Counted from the stretch's first letter, positions 46,356-55,187 are shown. The stretch: 64,000 nucleotides of DNA from Shinella curvata (GCF_022899935.1 NZ_JALJCJ010000001.1:270053-334052), one strand, 5' to 3'. Made by a program: numbers and translations. Notes: generated from the letters alone by a model not told the origin.

Positions 46356-46467
46356 TACGCGCAAACCTTTCTGAACACAGCAGAATCACCGTCGAAAAAA
46401 TCTCAGCGAAGCCGGAACAATCGGATTCGTCCCGCATTTCTGAGCGCGAATACAAGGGACGATACCA

Positions 46468-46716
46468 ATGAAAATGATTTCCTGGGACAAGACTTTGGGC
46501 ATCCTGCTGCCGGGTGCCGAACGCCCACGTTTCGTGCGCGACGTGGCCAGCGCCATGCACCTGCTTGCCGAACTCTGGCCGGTGACATACGGCCGCGCCT
46601 ATCAGCGGGCGCTCGCCTTCTGCGCCCGCGCACTGGAGGGCCGGATGAGCGCGGCCCGCGCCCGGTTGGCCTTCATTGCTGCGGCGCGGGAAGCGCGTGT
46701 GCATGTCGTTTCTTGA
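46468..46716 (+). CDS. DUF982 family small protein
   Basis: An 82-residue protein of the rhizobial DUF982 family. Features are RFVRDVASAMHLLAELWPVTYG, the conserved WP followed by G and Y, then AYQRALAFCARALEG and a C-terminal ARARLAFIAAAREA helix. It is cytosolic, with many paralogues in rhizobia, and its function is unknown. GGGA lies upstream of the start. It is followed by a strong terminator and then the island boundary. Confidence 0.82.
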   Translation: MKMISWDKTLGILLPGAERPRFVRDVASAMHLLAELWPVTYGRAYQRALAFCARALEGRMSAARARLAFIAAAREARVHVVS

Positions 46717-46737
46717 CGGGAACAAAAACGCAGAAAC

Positions 46738-46769
46738 AAAAAGATCCGCCTTTCGGCGGATCTTTTTTA
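46738..46769. terminator. Bidirectional terminator at the left island edge
   Basis: GATCCGCC/GGCGGATC (46743-46750 with 46755-46762) is extended by A-T pairs to at least 11 bp with a TTTC loop. It has T-runs on both strands. It serves the DUF982 gene and, read on the minus strand, sits where the original tRNA-Leu terminator would be before island insertion. Confidence 0.88.
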
Positions 46770-46788
46770 GTGCGGTTGAGAAGACTCG
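46768..46788. repeat. Left attachment repeat (tRNA-Leu 3'-end copy)
   Basis: A 21-bp sequence containing TGCGGTTGAGAAGACTCG matches the 3' end of tRNA-Leu (50824-50844) at 19 of 21 positions, in the same orientation. This is the expected attL remnant of an element integrated at the tRNA 3' end. Confidence 0.75.
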
Positions 46789-47096
46789 CCAAACCGACGC
46801 AACACGCTGGAATTCGGGCGTTCAATGGTCCAACGATCGCGCACCCTTTGCGGGCCTCCGCCTGCAAAAGCATCCATCGTTTTCTCGGCAATGTGGATAC
46901 CCCAGAACACCTTCCGATTCGTCGTTCGTTTCCCTCTGACCCTACACCGCCTACTTGACGCTCCGCGCAAAAAGAACAAAAAACATGCCTGCAGCGCCCC
47001 CCCGATCGCGACGGGTGGGTTCGAAAATATCGCTGAACACCGGCAAAATGCGGTGTAATTGCTCGACAGATAAGCATCTTATTTGGGACTGGCCGA

Positions 47097-47762
47097 TCAA
47101 GGGTTCGCCCCTTGGCCGTCCATGTAGTCGCGAACCTTCTTCAGATACGATTTCCAGAACCGGTCGTTCATGTGGATGAAGTCGCCGTCCCTTCTATTGA
47201 ACTTCCTCTTCGTCACCATCTTGGTATTGAGGGTGGTTTCCGGCTGAGAGACGAATCCAATTCTTCTCGCTGCGCAGAACTCCGCTGCCTTTTCCAGAAA
47301 TCGCACCTTCGCCCTGACAGGAACCTGGGTGAGTTCCAGCATATTCGAAAGTGGATCACAGAGCAGAACGCATCTACCGGGTGCCAGGCGAGGAAAGACC
47401 TCAAGAACCTCGTTGTAGATCTTGGTCGGCGAATTAATCAGGAAATCGGCTTCCGGAAACATCTCGTCGAGCACGGCATCCGATAGCGGTGCCGGCCCCT
47501 TCATGAAGCGCTGCGGCTGAATCCAATGCCCGATGAAGACGATACGATCGTAGTCTGCCAAGTCATGGAATTCTGACGGACTACGGCCGTTTGCGCCGAC
47601 TATCGAACCTTTGACCGAGTACCGGCCACCGTCGCGCGACCAACGAAGATTGGTCGGTCCCGCCGTTATATAGAACGTGTTCTCGAAATCCGGGAATATC
47701 GCCCCGATGGGACCCTTTGCGTTGCCTGCATGCGATCCGCCGCACCATAAGATCTTCTTCAT
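47097..47762 (-). CDS. SGNH-hydrolase-like protein paired with GSCFA
   Basis: A 221-residue protein. The start KKILWCGGSHAGNAKG resembles block I of SGNH hydrolases, with Ser in a GGSHAG context. VFIGHWIQP near 74-84 could be the glycine block, and DFIHMNDRFW near 197 has the D-x-x-H arrangement of block V. It is cytosolic by sequence, with no signal peptide. The start overlaps the GSCFA stop by 4 bp (ATGA), showing translational coupling. An esterase or acyl-transfer role on a glycan is inferred. The superfamily call is moderate; this specific family is unknown to me. Confidence 0.6.
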   Translation of the reverse strand: MKKILWCGGSHAGNAKGPIGAIFPDFENTFYITAGPTNLRWSRDGGRYSVKGSIVGANGRSPSEFHDLADYDRIVFIGHWIQPQRFMKGPAPLSDAVLDEMFPEADFLINSPTKIYNEVLEVFPRLAPGRCVLLCDPLSNMLELTQVPVRAKVRFLEKAAEFCAARRIGFVSQPETTLNTKMVTKRKFNRRDGDFIHMNDRFWKSYLKKVRDYMDGQGANP

Positions 47763-48811
47763 CGGCCAAACGCTTCTAAAAGGGCCTCTTCACACTGTAC
47801 GTCCTCCTTCGCGTCATCGCCCGCACTTTCTTCATTTGGCGCATCCTTGGCTGATGCGACCGGCGGGTGTTCTGCGAAGAAGTGCCCCATGACGAACTCG
47901 ACCGTTTCGTCGCGAACGCTTCGAAGATTGTCTGCAAACGCTGTCGAATGCAGTCGCGGATTGGTGACGATCTCGTACGACGGGAAGTAGTCGATATGTT
48001 CATGTCGAGCTGAAAGCGTGCCGGCAACGGACCGAAGAACCGCCTTCGAATAACTCGTTGCTACCAGCACGTGGTTGCCGGTAGCGGTCGCCGTCAGCGG
48101 TACGGGAGAAACGGTCAAGATGACTTTGAACGGGCGACCGCCTCGGATCCGCTTGATGATTTCCTGGCACTCTTCGAAAGCCCCAAGCACCTCGTCGTAG
48201 CTCTCGTTTTGGAAGACAAACTCGTTGGCGTCGAATGTTCCGGCGATCGTTCCCGGTGCAGTCGGGTAGACTGTGCCTGTCGATCGATGCAGCCATGTTT
48301 CAGTGAGGCCGAGGGTGAAGATGAAGATGTCGAGTTGCTTGAACAGTTTCTCGACCATCTTGATGTGATGGCGACGATGCAGCGTGACCTCGCTACGGCT
48401 TTGAAGCCCTTTCGGCTCCACCGCCGGTCGCATGGCGTCTACGAACCTGTCGCCTTTCTGCCAGGCGACGTTCTCCGGGATGAACTCCCCAGCCACCTCG
48501 CGAGCGAGTTGCAACAACTGTCGTGTGGTATAAATGTTGCCGTATCGAGCGCTGTAGGTGCTGTAGCCAAACGCCAGATGCTTCTCTCTCGGCAGCCCGA
48601 GCGGGGCCGGCTCCACATCGAGAACACGATACCCATTCTTGTTCAGATGCCGCGAAATATGCTGGGCAAAGCACGAGCCCGCAGTTGCAATTCGAGCGGT
48701 GCGGTCGATCTCAAACTTCTTGCGATAGATCCCCTCCATTTTATATGGATTGGCACTGACAACACCGCTCTTCCAAAAGGCGGCGGATGGCAATATTTCG
48801 TAGGGATTCAT
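47759..48811 (-). CDS. GSCFA domain protein
   Basis: A 350-residue protein with the name-giving motif TAGSCFAQHIS near residue 43-53, then EPAPLGLPREKH, FTLGLTETWLHRSTG near 170 and VILTVSPVPLTATATG near 232. All are conserved in the GSCFA family, an SGNH-related group often found with glycan biosynthesis genes. The last 45 residues are acidic and probably disordered. The ATG at 48811 is preferred over a GTG at 48826. It is the first gene of the two-gene island cargo. Its biochemical activity is not established. Confidence 0.85.
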   Translation of the reverse strand: MNPYEILPSAAFWKSGVVSANPYKMEGIYRKKFEIDRTARIATAGSCFAQHISRHLNKNGYRVLDVEPAPLGLPREKHLAFGYSTYSARYGNIYTTRQLLQLAREVAGEFIPENVAWQKGDRFVDAMRPAVEPKGLQSRSEVTLHRRHHIKMVEKLFKQLDIFIFTLGLTETWLHRSTGTVYPTAPGTIAGTFDANEFVFQNESYDEVLGAFEECQEIIKRIRGGRPFKVILTVSPVPLTATATGNHVLVATSYSKAVLRSVAGTLSARHEHIDYFPSYEIVTNPRLHSTAFADNLRSVRDETVEFVMGHFFAEHPPVASAKDAPNEESAGDDAKEDVQCEEALLEAFGR

Positions 48812-49263
48812 GCTGCGTCTCGGCACACTAAGACTATGGATTTCTTATGAATAGTCAGGCCACTGATATCAGTCAATAGGACCAGTAATTCCAAACAGGG
48901 CAGTGGCTTTTCACATTCTTGCCAACAGTTCTGTGTTGATTGCCACTGAGAACTGCCCCCCGATGCTCGAACAGTCGGATTCTTGTACTACGCTTGGCAC
49001 AGCGGTTGACTAGGATTTGGGCTCGGCGATGGGACCGGAAATTTTAAGTAGCAACTGGTGAAGCTCCAACTTTATGGACGCGAAATATCATCGCGCTGCG
49101 CCGCCTCGCTTCGCTGCAGAATCTCTCGTACGAACTTGATGTCGCCGGTCAGCTGGTGTGGCCACCGCCGATCGTCTCGGGGCCGCAGTCGCCACCGGCG
49201 CCTTTCGGGCCGGCGTAGAAGCCGAGCACACTCAAGCGCTCCTAGACCTGCGGGGTCATTGTC
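48812..49263. other. Island segment without a supported gene
   Basis: 452 bp. The right half can be translated on the plus strand as a short stretch ending in GQLVWPPPIVSGPQSPP followed by stops, which looks like the decayed end of an unidentified gene. No start, no ribosome-binding site and no family match. The promoter for the GSCFA pair should lie near 48812-48950 on the minus strand. Confidence 0.35.
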
Positions 49264-49473
49264 ATGGCCGTCCTTTCTAAGGAGAGGCAGGCCGGCTGGA
49301 ACAAAGCGGGCCGTCGGGAATTTCAGCGCCGATCACGCTGGCTGGAGGCCGACATGAAGGGCAGATCGCAGGAGCAGAAGGATCGGGATCACACATTGCT
49401 GGCGGCCGGTGCGCTCATCGTGGCCGGTGCAATTGTCATCGGCATTCCGCCGTGGATTCTTTTCGGCGTTTAG
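49264..49473 (+). CDS. Small phage-like membrane protein
   Basis: A 69-residue frame: a basic, charged N-terminal half (RREFQRRSRWLEADMKG, with SQEQKDRD) and one C-terminal hydrophobic helix (LLAAGALIVAGAIVIGIPPW). Similar short tail-anchored proteins are common in prophages. The ribosome-binding site is unconvincing and it converges on the tape-measure relic, so it may be a leftover. Confidence 0.4.
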   Translation: MAVLSKERQAGWNKAGRREFQRRSRWLEADMKGRSQEQKDRDHTLLAAGALIVAGAIVIGIPPWILFGV

Positions 49474-49910
49474 GGCAGGCAAACGCCGGCAACTGCCATG
49501 CGTTCGTTGTTGTTTTGCTTCACGATTTCGGCCGTTTTGCGTGCGGTATTCTGCATGATGCGAGACTCGATATCCCTCACCTCGGCTACGGTCCGGCCTT
49601 CACAGGATGTGCTTGGCGAACCACCTTATTTGGTGTGGTCGATGACCATCTCGTCGGGGTGGAGGAGCGCCATGAAGCCGCCCTTCCCGTCCATAGCGCC
49701 CGAGCGCGAACGCTTGCCGGTATAGCCGCCGCCGTCGAAGGGGGTGACCTGCATGCCGGCTCAAGGGTCCGCGGACGCTCCACCACTACCGAAGAGACTG
49801 AAAAGGCCGCCGAGGAACCCGCCGCCGCCCGACGTGCCGCTGTTCATGTTGACAATGGCGTCGACAAGATAATCCTGGATTTTATCGATCACCCTGTCGA
49901 GGACGGGAGA
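49470..49910 (-). pseudogene. Phage tail tape-measure protein C-terminal relic
   Basis: One minus-strand frame from 49910 to 49470 is interrupted by stops at 49761-49763 and 49626-49628. The fragments read GGGGFLGGLFSLFGSGG and then FDGGGYTGKRSRSGAMDGKG followed by GGFMALLHPDEMVIDHTK, the hallmark C-terminal end of lambdoid or transducing-phage tail tape-measure proteins. The upstream bulk of the gene is missing. This marks a prophage origin for part of the island. Confidence 0.75.
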
Positions 49911-50031
49911 TCAATTTGAGGAACGGCGCGCCATCAAGCGTGCATGGCCGAAATCCTCCGCAAGCAGGCAGAGCAATCGCTCGGCATCAAGTCGGGGGAA
50001 GCGGCCAGTCGCCCATATGGGAGGTGAAGGG

Positions 50032-50259
50032 ATGAATCTTACTGGCGAACAAGGAGAACTCCTGGAGTGCGTGCGGGATGGTAGATCGCTAAAACTGGCT
50101 GAACGCAAAGACGATCCGGTCCGCCAGTTTTGCCGGCGAAAAGGCGTAACGTCAGTCCTTGTGAACCCTAGACGATGGGTCATTACAACACGCGGCCGAT
50201 GGGTCATTACAACACGCGGCCGCGACGCTCTGGGGAAGGAGCGCGGCAATGGCGGCTGA
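50032..50259 (+). CDS. Small hypothetical protein of the island
   Basis: A 75-residue polar, basic protein beginning MNLTGEQGELLECVRDG, with GGAGG 8 nt before the ATG. It contains a perfect in-frame duplication of WVITTRGR caused by a 24-bp tandem repeat. The final codons overlap the next small gene by 11 bp. No family recognised; the phage-like size and overlap suggest part of the element. Confidence 0.45.
   Translation: MNLTGEQGELLECVRDGRSLKLAERKDDPVRQFCRRKGVTSVLVNPRRWVITTRGRWVITTRGRDALGKERGNGG
50174..50221. repeat. Perfect 24-bp tandem duplication
   Basis: Two identical 24-bp copies (50174-50197 and 50198-50221), beginning GATGGGTCATTACAACACGC, lie head to tail. The unit is a multiple of three, so the reading frame of the small gene is kept. 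Confidence 0.95.
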
Positions 50260-50458
50260 AGACCTTGTCGCCTACTTCAGGCAAAGACACGGCTGGAAGT
50301 GCCGCGCAGGCTCCGCCATCTTCCGCGACCTCTCCACTTTCGCCGACGAGCAGCGCGCGTCCTCGGCGAGCGTGCAAGATCTCTACATTCTGTTTTGCGT
50401 GTCACATGGGATGATACCGAAAGACGCGCCGCCCGGCACGACAGAAGGTGCTCAATGA
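50249..50458 (+). CDS. Small hypothetical protein of the island
   Basis: A 69-residue protein starting MAAEDLVAYFRQRHGWKC. It overlaps the preceding small gene by 11 bp and the integrase relic by a few bases. No membrane helix or signal. It is not similar to any family I recognise; the N-terminal residues could form a short helical DNA- or protein-binding segment, which is a guess. Confidence 0.4.
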   Translation: MAAEDLVAYFRQRHGWKCRAGSAIFRDLSTFADEQRASSASVQDLYILFCVSHGMIPKDAPPGTTEGAQ

Positions 50459-50735
50459 CGGCGCCGGGGCTCTGCAGCATACGAAACGAGTTCGAGCCAG
50501 CGGGGACGCGATGTCCGCCATGTTCAAGCACGGGTGCCAGGACGCGGGGCTCGGGCATCTGTCTGCCCGTGGCGTCAGGAAAGGCCTGGCGGAGATGAGA
50601 AGCTCGCAATACGACATCATGGCCATCCTCGGCCATTCTGAAGCGAAAACGAATGAGGTTTACACCCGCCGCATCGAGCGCTGGAACCTCGCCAAGACAG
50701 CGATGGCGAAGGTTGGTAGTGGGTGCGTGGGGTAA
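50448..50735 (+). pseudogene. Tyrosine recombinase/integrase C-terminal relic
   Basis: About 95 residues that match only the last third of a phage integrase. A box reads GHLSARGVRKGLAEM, where the normal H-x-L-R has Arg in place of His. It is followed by YDIMAILGHSEAKTNEVYTR, containing the GHS motif and the nucleophilic Tyr context, and a final helix with LAKTAMAKV. The catalytic N-terminal two thirds are gone, so it cannot recombine DNA. It lies 90 bp from tRNA-Leu, the usual integrase position. Confidence 0.8.
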
Positions 50736-50789
50736 TTTGGTCCAATGTCCTGAAAACTTTGGGCCGATCAGGAACCTATGTGACTGAAT

Positions 50790-50821
50790 AGAAAAAGAAA
50801 AACCCGGCACTAGGCCGGGTT
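50790..50821 (-). terminator. Terminator of tRNA-Leu
   Basis: An 8-bp stem AACCCGGC/GCCGGGTT with a 5-nt loop (50801-50821), followed on the minus strand by TTTTCTTTTTC. It ends three bases from the tRNA 3' end, inside the island. Confidence 0.85.
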
Positions 50822-50823
50822 CT

Positions 50824-50908
50824 TGGTGCGGTCGAGAAGACTCGAACTTCCACGGGTTGCCCCACAGCGACCTCAACGCTGCGCGTCTACCAATTCCGCC
50901 ACGACCGC
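50824..50908 (-). tRNA. tRNA-Leu (GAG)
   Basis: An 85-nt class II tRNA on the minus strand. The acceptor GCGGTCG pairs with CGACCGC; CCA is encoded at the 3' end (50824-50826). The anticodon stem CAGCG/CGCTG encloses TTGAGGT, giving GAG. A long variable arm is present and the T loop is GTTCGAGTC-type. Its 3' end is the integration site of the adjacent island. Confidence 0.96.
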
Positions 50909-51103
50909 ATCGTGGTAGGCGTCACCTTGCGGCGACGGAGGTGCATGTAGCAAAAGCATTTGGGGGGTGCAAGGCCGATACGAAAGAAAAATGACGGAAA
51001 GCGAAACAATTTCAACAGGGCTTTCGCGAACACCCTGAAACCCCTGAAATCCTTGCATGATCGCGCCTATATCTGGCACAAGAAATCCGAAAGGACGGCC
51101 ATC

Positions 51104-51850
51104 ATGCAGCGTCAGGACATCTCCATCTCCCTTCTTGCCATTCCTGGCTCGCCGCCGGTGCGCTGGCGTATCGCGAGAGAGCCGGTTTCCTATGAGGAGG
51201 CCGTGCAAACCATGGAAAACGAGGCGGCGGCGATCGCCCGCGGCGAGGCCGACGAACTGGTCTGGCTGGTCGAACATCCCCCGCTCTATACCGCCGGAAC
51301 GAGCGCCGATTCCGCCGACCTTGTCGCACCGGATCGTTTCCCGGTGTTTTCCACAGGCCGCGGCGGCGAATACACCTATCACGGCCCCGGCCAGCGGGTC
51401 GTCTATGTCATGCTGGACCTGAAGCGGCGGCGTCAGGATGTGCGCGCCTTCGTGGCTGCGCTCGAAGCCGTGGTGATCGACACGCTCGATTCCATGAATG
51501 TGCGCGGCGAACGCCGCGAGGACCGAGTCGGCGTGTGGGTGCGCCGCCCGGAACGGCCGGTGCTGCCGGATGGGTCGCCGGCCGAAGACAAGATCGCCGC
51601 GATCGGCATTCGCCTGCGGCGCTGGGTGAGCTTTCACGGCTTCTCGCTCAATGTCGATCCGGATCTCGAGCACTTCTCCGGCATCGTCCCCTGCGGCATT
51701 CGCGGCTATGGGGTCACGAGCCTCGTGGACCTCGGCCTGCCCGTCATGATGAGCGATGTGGACATACGCATCCGCACCTCCTTCGAGCGGGTGTTCGGCG
51801 ACACCGTTTCAGAGGCGGACTGTCAGTCCAGCAGCCTGCCGCAGGCATAG
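51104..51850 (+). CDS. lipB: Octanoyltransferase LipB
   Basis: Transfers octanoyl from acyl carrier protein to lipoyl domains, the first step of lipoate synthesis. The 248-residue protein shows [21 protein letters not shown] near residue 84, the catalytic Lys in [19 protein letters not shown] near 160, and the catalytic Cys in [15 protein letters not shown] near 190. The ATG at 51104 has AGGA 9 nt upstream. The 3' end overlaps the convergent protease gene by 28 bp. Confidence 0.95.
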   Translation: MQRQDISISLLAIPGSPPVRWRIAREPVSYEEAVQTMENEAAAIARGEADELVWLVEHPPLYTAGTSADSADLVAPDRFPVFSTGRGGEYTYHGPGQRVVYVMLDLKRRRQDVRAFVAALEAVVIDTLDSMNVRGERREDRVGVWVRRPERPVLPDGSPAEDKIAAIGIRLRRWVSFHGFSLNVDPDLEHFSGIVPCGIRGYGVTSLVDLGLPVMMSDVDIRIRTSFERVFGDTVSEADCQSSSLPQA

Positions 51851-53064
51851 ACGATCGCGTAACCATGCAGCACGAGCGCCGCATAGAGGCCGAAGCCGGC
51901 AAGCAGACGTTGCGGCGCGGTCATCGGGTCGAGCGCCTTGCGCGGTTTGACGCCGCCGGCGCCGAGAAGGCTCAGCACGGTAAAGATCGCCAAGCCGGCA
52001 ATCAGCATGCGCGCCGGCAGGCCGATGCGCCAGCCGACCCACAGAATCGCCAGCGTCACCAGGAAACTGGCGATCAGCAGGCTCGCTCGCGTCGAAAAGA
52101 CCTGCCGCAGGACCTGCCCGCCGTCGAAACGATGCATAGGCAGAAGGTTCAGAAGGTTGAAGGCGCCGAGAATCAGCATGAAGACGAGCAAACCAGGCCC
52201 CGTCACGCTTCCGCTGTCATGCAGCGCGATCAGCGGCGGGACGAGGAAGGCCGACATGCCGGCGCCCATCAGCGCGCAGACAGCCACTTCGAAATGGGAA
52301 TTGTAAGGCCGGCCGCCGACCGCGATGCCGCCGAGCAGTGGCACGAAGATCATGCGCACCCTCTGATGCCCGAAGGCCCGGTAGGCGGCCATGTGGCCGA
52401 GTTCATGCAGCACGATGACTACCGTCAACAGTGACGATAGCTGGAGCCCCTGTATCGTCAGACCGAAGAACGGCCAAAGCAGCAGCGTGGACAGCACCGC
52501 GAGACCCGCCTGCGTCCATGGGCTTTCGAGCACACCACCCATGTCGCCCCTGCCCGTCGCCAGCCATTGGTCGAGCGCCTTCATTTCACGGCGCAGCTGT
52601 ATGTAACGGAAGAGCAGGAAGGCGATACCACGATAGCGGTCGGTCTGCTCGACGATGAGCATCGTGCCGCCCGGCACGGGCCGCAGGAATCGCCGTTCGA
52701 CATAGTGCCCCCAGAAGGAGGCGTCGAGCGCGCTGTCATCGACCACCCGCGTCTCGCAGGCAAGGCCCCCGGTATCCAGCGCCTCACTGACCTCCAGCGT
52801 GCGCATGATGGGGGCACCGTGGCGATCGGGCTGCGACAGGGTCTGCCTCACGCGGTCCGGAGAAAGCCGTTCGCTGGCGACGATGGAAGGGTGCCAGTCG
52901 GCTTCTGCGCCGAGCGGGCTGACAAGTGCCGCGATTCGGTTCGGCGGCGCTTTGAAGATGCGGGTGAGCTGGAGCGTGCGGCGTCCAATGGGAGCCGCGA
53001 TCAAGAGCCAGATCAGGCCGAGATTGATCGCCAGCAGAAGGAGAACCGAAAGGGATGTCGACAT
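51823..53064 (-). CDS. Site-2-protease-like (M50) membrane metalloprotease
   Basis: A 413-residue protein. Residues about 10-28 form a first helix, then about 150 residues of soluble domain with an SRPBCC-like pattern ([16 protein letters not shown], then [20 protein letters not shown]). A multi-helix region follows. The zinc motif is [18 protein letters not shown] (HExxH near 235), and the third ligand is probably Asp in [13 protein letters not shown] near 327, as in M50 proteases. The target is unknown. The ATG at 53064 has GGAGG 5 nt upstream. Confidence 0.82.
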   Translation of the reverse strand: MSTSLSVLLLLAINLGLIWLLIAAPIGRRTLQLTRIFKAPPNRIAALVSPLGAEADWHPSIVASERLSPDRVRQTLSQPDRHGAPIMRTLEVSEALDTGGLACETRVVDDSALDASFWGHYVERRFLRPVPGGTMLIVEQTDRYRGIAFLLFRYIQLRREMKALDQWLATGRGDMGGVLESPWTQAGLAVLSTLLLWPFFGLTIQGLQLSSLLTVVIVLHELGHMAAYRAFGHQRVRMIFVPLLGGIAVGGRPYNSHFEVAVCALMGAGMSAFLVPPLIALHDSGSVTGPGLLVFMLILGAFNLLNLLPMHRFDGGQVLRQVFSTRASLLIASFLVTLAILWVGWRIGLPARMLIAGLAIFTVLSLLGAGGVKPRKALDPMTAPQRLLAGFGLYAALVLHGYAIVYACGRLLD

Positions 53065-53138
53065 GCCGTCCTCCCTGACCGTCATGGCAGGCAATTGAAG
53101 GCTAGCGGCAACATCCTAACAAATATTAAGAGCCGGAC

Positions 53139-55091
53139 TTACGCGAATTCCATGATGACGGCATCGACCGCGAGGCTTTCGCCGGGTTTCGCCCGGATGG
53201 AGCCGATCGTCAGGTCCCGTTCGGCGCGCAGCACGTTTTCCATCTTCATCGCCTCGACCACCGCCAGCGTCTCGCCCGCCTTCACTTCCTGCCCCTCGCT
53301 GACCGAGATGGACACGACGAGGCCCGGCATGGGGCAGAGCAGCATCTTCGATGTGTCCGGCGGCAGTTTGACGGGCATCAGCGCGTCGAGCTCCGCATGG
53401 CGCGGCGTGAAGACGCGCGTGCGCACGGAAAGACCCTGCCAGTCGATGCGCATGCCGTTCGCGAAGGGCCGCAGCTGTGCCGTCACGCGCCGCCCGTCGA
53501 TCGTGCCGTGCCAGACCGCCTCACCCGGCCGCCACTCCGTCGCGACGGCATCATCGGACGCGAGCGCGTGATAGTCGTCACCGATCTTCACCACCCAATC
53601 GCGACGCAAGCCTTGCGCCGGCCGGAGACGGTCGAGGTGGTTGGCGCGACGAGTGGCGTCGATGAGATGGGCAGACAGGGCGATCCGGGCAAGGATGCCT
53701 GCCTCCTCCGCCATCGGCATGGTGGGCGCAAACCCCTCGGGATATTCTTCCGCAATGAAGCCGGTGGAAAGCCGCCCTTCCCGCCAGCGCGGGTGGCGCA
53801 TCAGGGAGGCGAGGAAGGGCACATTGTGCTCGATGCCGTCGACGGTGAACCCGTCCAGCGCGTCGCTCATGGCGTCGATCGCCTCGAGACGGGTCCGAGC
53901 CCAGGTGCAGAGCTTTGCGACCATCGGGTCGTAATACATGGAGATTTCGGCGCCTTCGTAGACGCCGGTATCGTTACGAACCAGCGCAGCGCCGCTACGC
54001 CCTTCGGCAGGCGGCCGGTAGCGGGTGAGACGGCCGATGGAGGGCAGAAAATTGCGATAGGGATCCTCGGCATAAAGCCGGCTTTCGATCGCCCAGCCGT
54101 CCAGCCTGATGTCCGCCTGCGACAGCGCCAGCTTTTCGCCCGCCGCGACCCGGATCATCTGCTCGACGAGGTCGATGCCGGTGACGAGTTCCGTAACCGG
54201 ATGCTCCACCTGCAGACGCGTGTTCATTTCGAGGAAATAGAAATTACGATCGCGGTCGACGATGAACTCCACCGTGCCGGCGCTCTGGTAGTCGACGGCC
54301 CTGGCCAGTGCCACGGACTGCTCGCCCATGGCGCGGCGCGTGACCTCGTCAAGGAAAGGCGACGGCGCCTCCTCAACCACTTTCTGGTTTCGCCGCTGGA
54401 TGGAGCATTCACGTTCGCCGAGATAGAGCGCCGTGCCATGCCCGTCGGCGAGCACCTGAATCTCGATATGGCGGGGATCGACGATGTACTTCTCGATGAA
54501 GACGCGATCGTCTCCAAACGAGCTTTTCGCCTCGGAGCGGGCACGCTCGAAACCGTCACGCACTTCGCTTTCATCCCAGGCGATACGCATGCCCTTGCCG
54601 CCGCCGCCGGCCGACGCCTTAATCATCACGGGATAGCCGATCTCGCCGGCAATGCGCTCGGCATGGCCGGCATCCTCGATGACGCCAAGGAAACCCGGCA
54701 CCGTCGAGACGCTGGCGGCATTGGCGAATTTCTTCGATTCGATCTTGTCGCCCATAGCGCGGATTGCCTTGGGCTTGGGACCGATGAAAATGATACCTTC
54801 CGCCTCAAGTGCCTCGCAAAAACTGGCGCGTTCAGAGAGGAAACCATAGCCCGGATGCACGGCTTCAGCGCCTGTCGCCTTGCAGGCGGCGATGATCTTC
54901 TCGGCGACGAGATAGCTTTCGGCGGCGGCTGGCGGGCCGATATGCACGGCCTCGTCGGCCATTTCAACGTGCAATGCATCACGATCGGCGTCGGAATAAA
55001 CCGCGACGGTGGCAATGCCCATCCTGCGTGCCGTCTTGATGACGCGGCAGGCGATCTCGCCGCGATTGGCAATCAGGATTTTCTTGAACAT
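53139..55091 (-). CDS. pccA: Propionyl-CoA carboxylase biotin-containing alpha subunit
   Basis: A 650-residue biotin carboxylase plus biotin carrier subunit. It starts with FKKILIANRGEIACRVIKTAR, has the ATP-grasp lysine region with KASAGGGGKGMRIA near 165 and EMNTRLQVEHPVTE near 290, and ends with the biotinylation site VVEAMKMENVLRAE near 615. The long linker fits the BT domain of PccA. Distinguishing it from methylcrotonyl-CoA carboxylase relies on the AMKMENVLRAE context and the acyl-CoA carboxylase beta gene 6 kb away. GGGAGGA precedes the ATG at 55091. Confidence 0.88.
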   Translation of the reverse strand: MFKKILIANRGEIACRVIKTARRMGIATVAVYSDADRDALHVEMADEAVHIGPPAAAESYLVAEKIIAACKATGAEAVHPGYGFLSERASFCEALEAEGIIFIGPKPKAIRAMGDKIESKKFANAASVSTVPGFLGVIEDAGHAERIAGEIGYPVMIKASAGGGGKGMRIAWDESEVRDGFERARSEAKSSFGDDRVFIEKYIVDPRHIEIQVLADGHGTALYLGERECSIQRRNQKVVEEAPSPFLDEVTRRAMGEQSVALARAVDYQSAGTVEFIVDRDRNFYFLEMNTRLQVEHPVTELVTGIDLVEQMIRVAAGEKLALSQADIRLDGWAIESRLYAEDPYRNFLPSIGRLTRYRPPAEGRSGAALVRNDTGVYEGAEISMYYDPMVAKLCTWARTRLEAIDAMSDALDGFTVDGIEHNVPFLASLMRHPRWREGRLSTGFIAEEYPEGFAPTMPMAEEAGILARIALSAHLIDATRRANHLDRLRPAQGLRRDWVVKIGDDYHALASDDAVATEWRPGEAVWHGTIDGRRVTAQLRPFANGMRIDWQGLSVRTRVFTPRHAELDALMPVKLPPDTSKMLLCPMPGLVVSISVSEGQEVKAGETLAVVEAMKMENVLRAERDLTIGSIRAKPGESLAVDAVIMEFA

Positions 55092-55187
55092 GCTTTCCTC
55101 CCGGCAGTCTCTACGGGAGTTGTAGCCACAAACGCGGTGCCCGTTCAACGGCGGCAGTGTTGCAAATTGTCCATCGCGCCAAGCACT

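Larger units (their letters stand above)
46768..50844. mobile_element. Decayed integrative element in tRNA-Leu(GAG)
   Basis: About 4.1 kb bounded by a direct repeat of the tRNA-Leu 3' end. Next to the intact tRNA there is a truncated tyrosine integrase, where the integrase of such elements normally lies. Inside are a phage tail tape-measure relic with two in-frame stops, small phage-style genes and an intact GSCFA/SGNH-like pair. Each end has a terminator within a few bases of the tRNA 3'-end sequence, as if the element brought a replacement. Most of the original element appears to have been deleted. Confidence 0.75.

Noticed and set aside
49498-49725. Plus-strand open frame opposite the tape-measure relic.
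   Set aside because: The minus strand carries clear phage tail motifs in one frame, so the plus-strand frame is a shadow.
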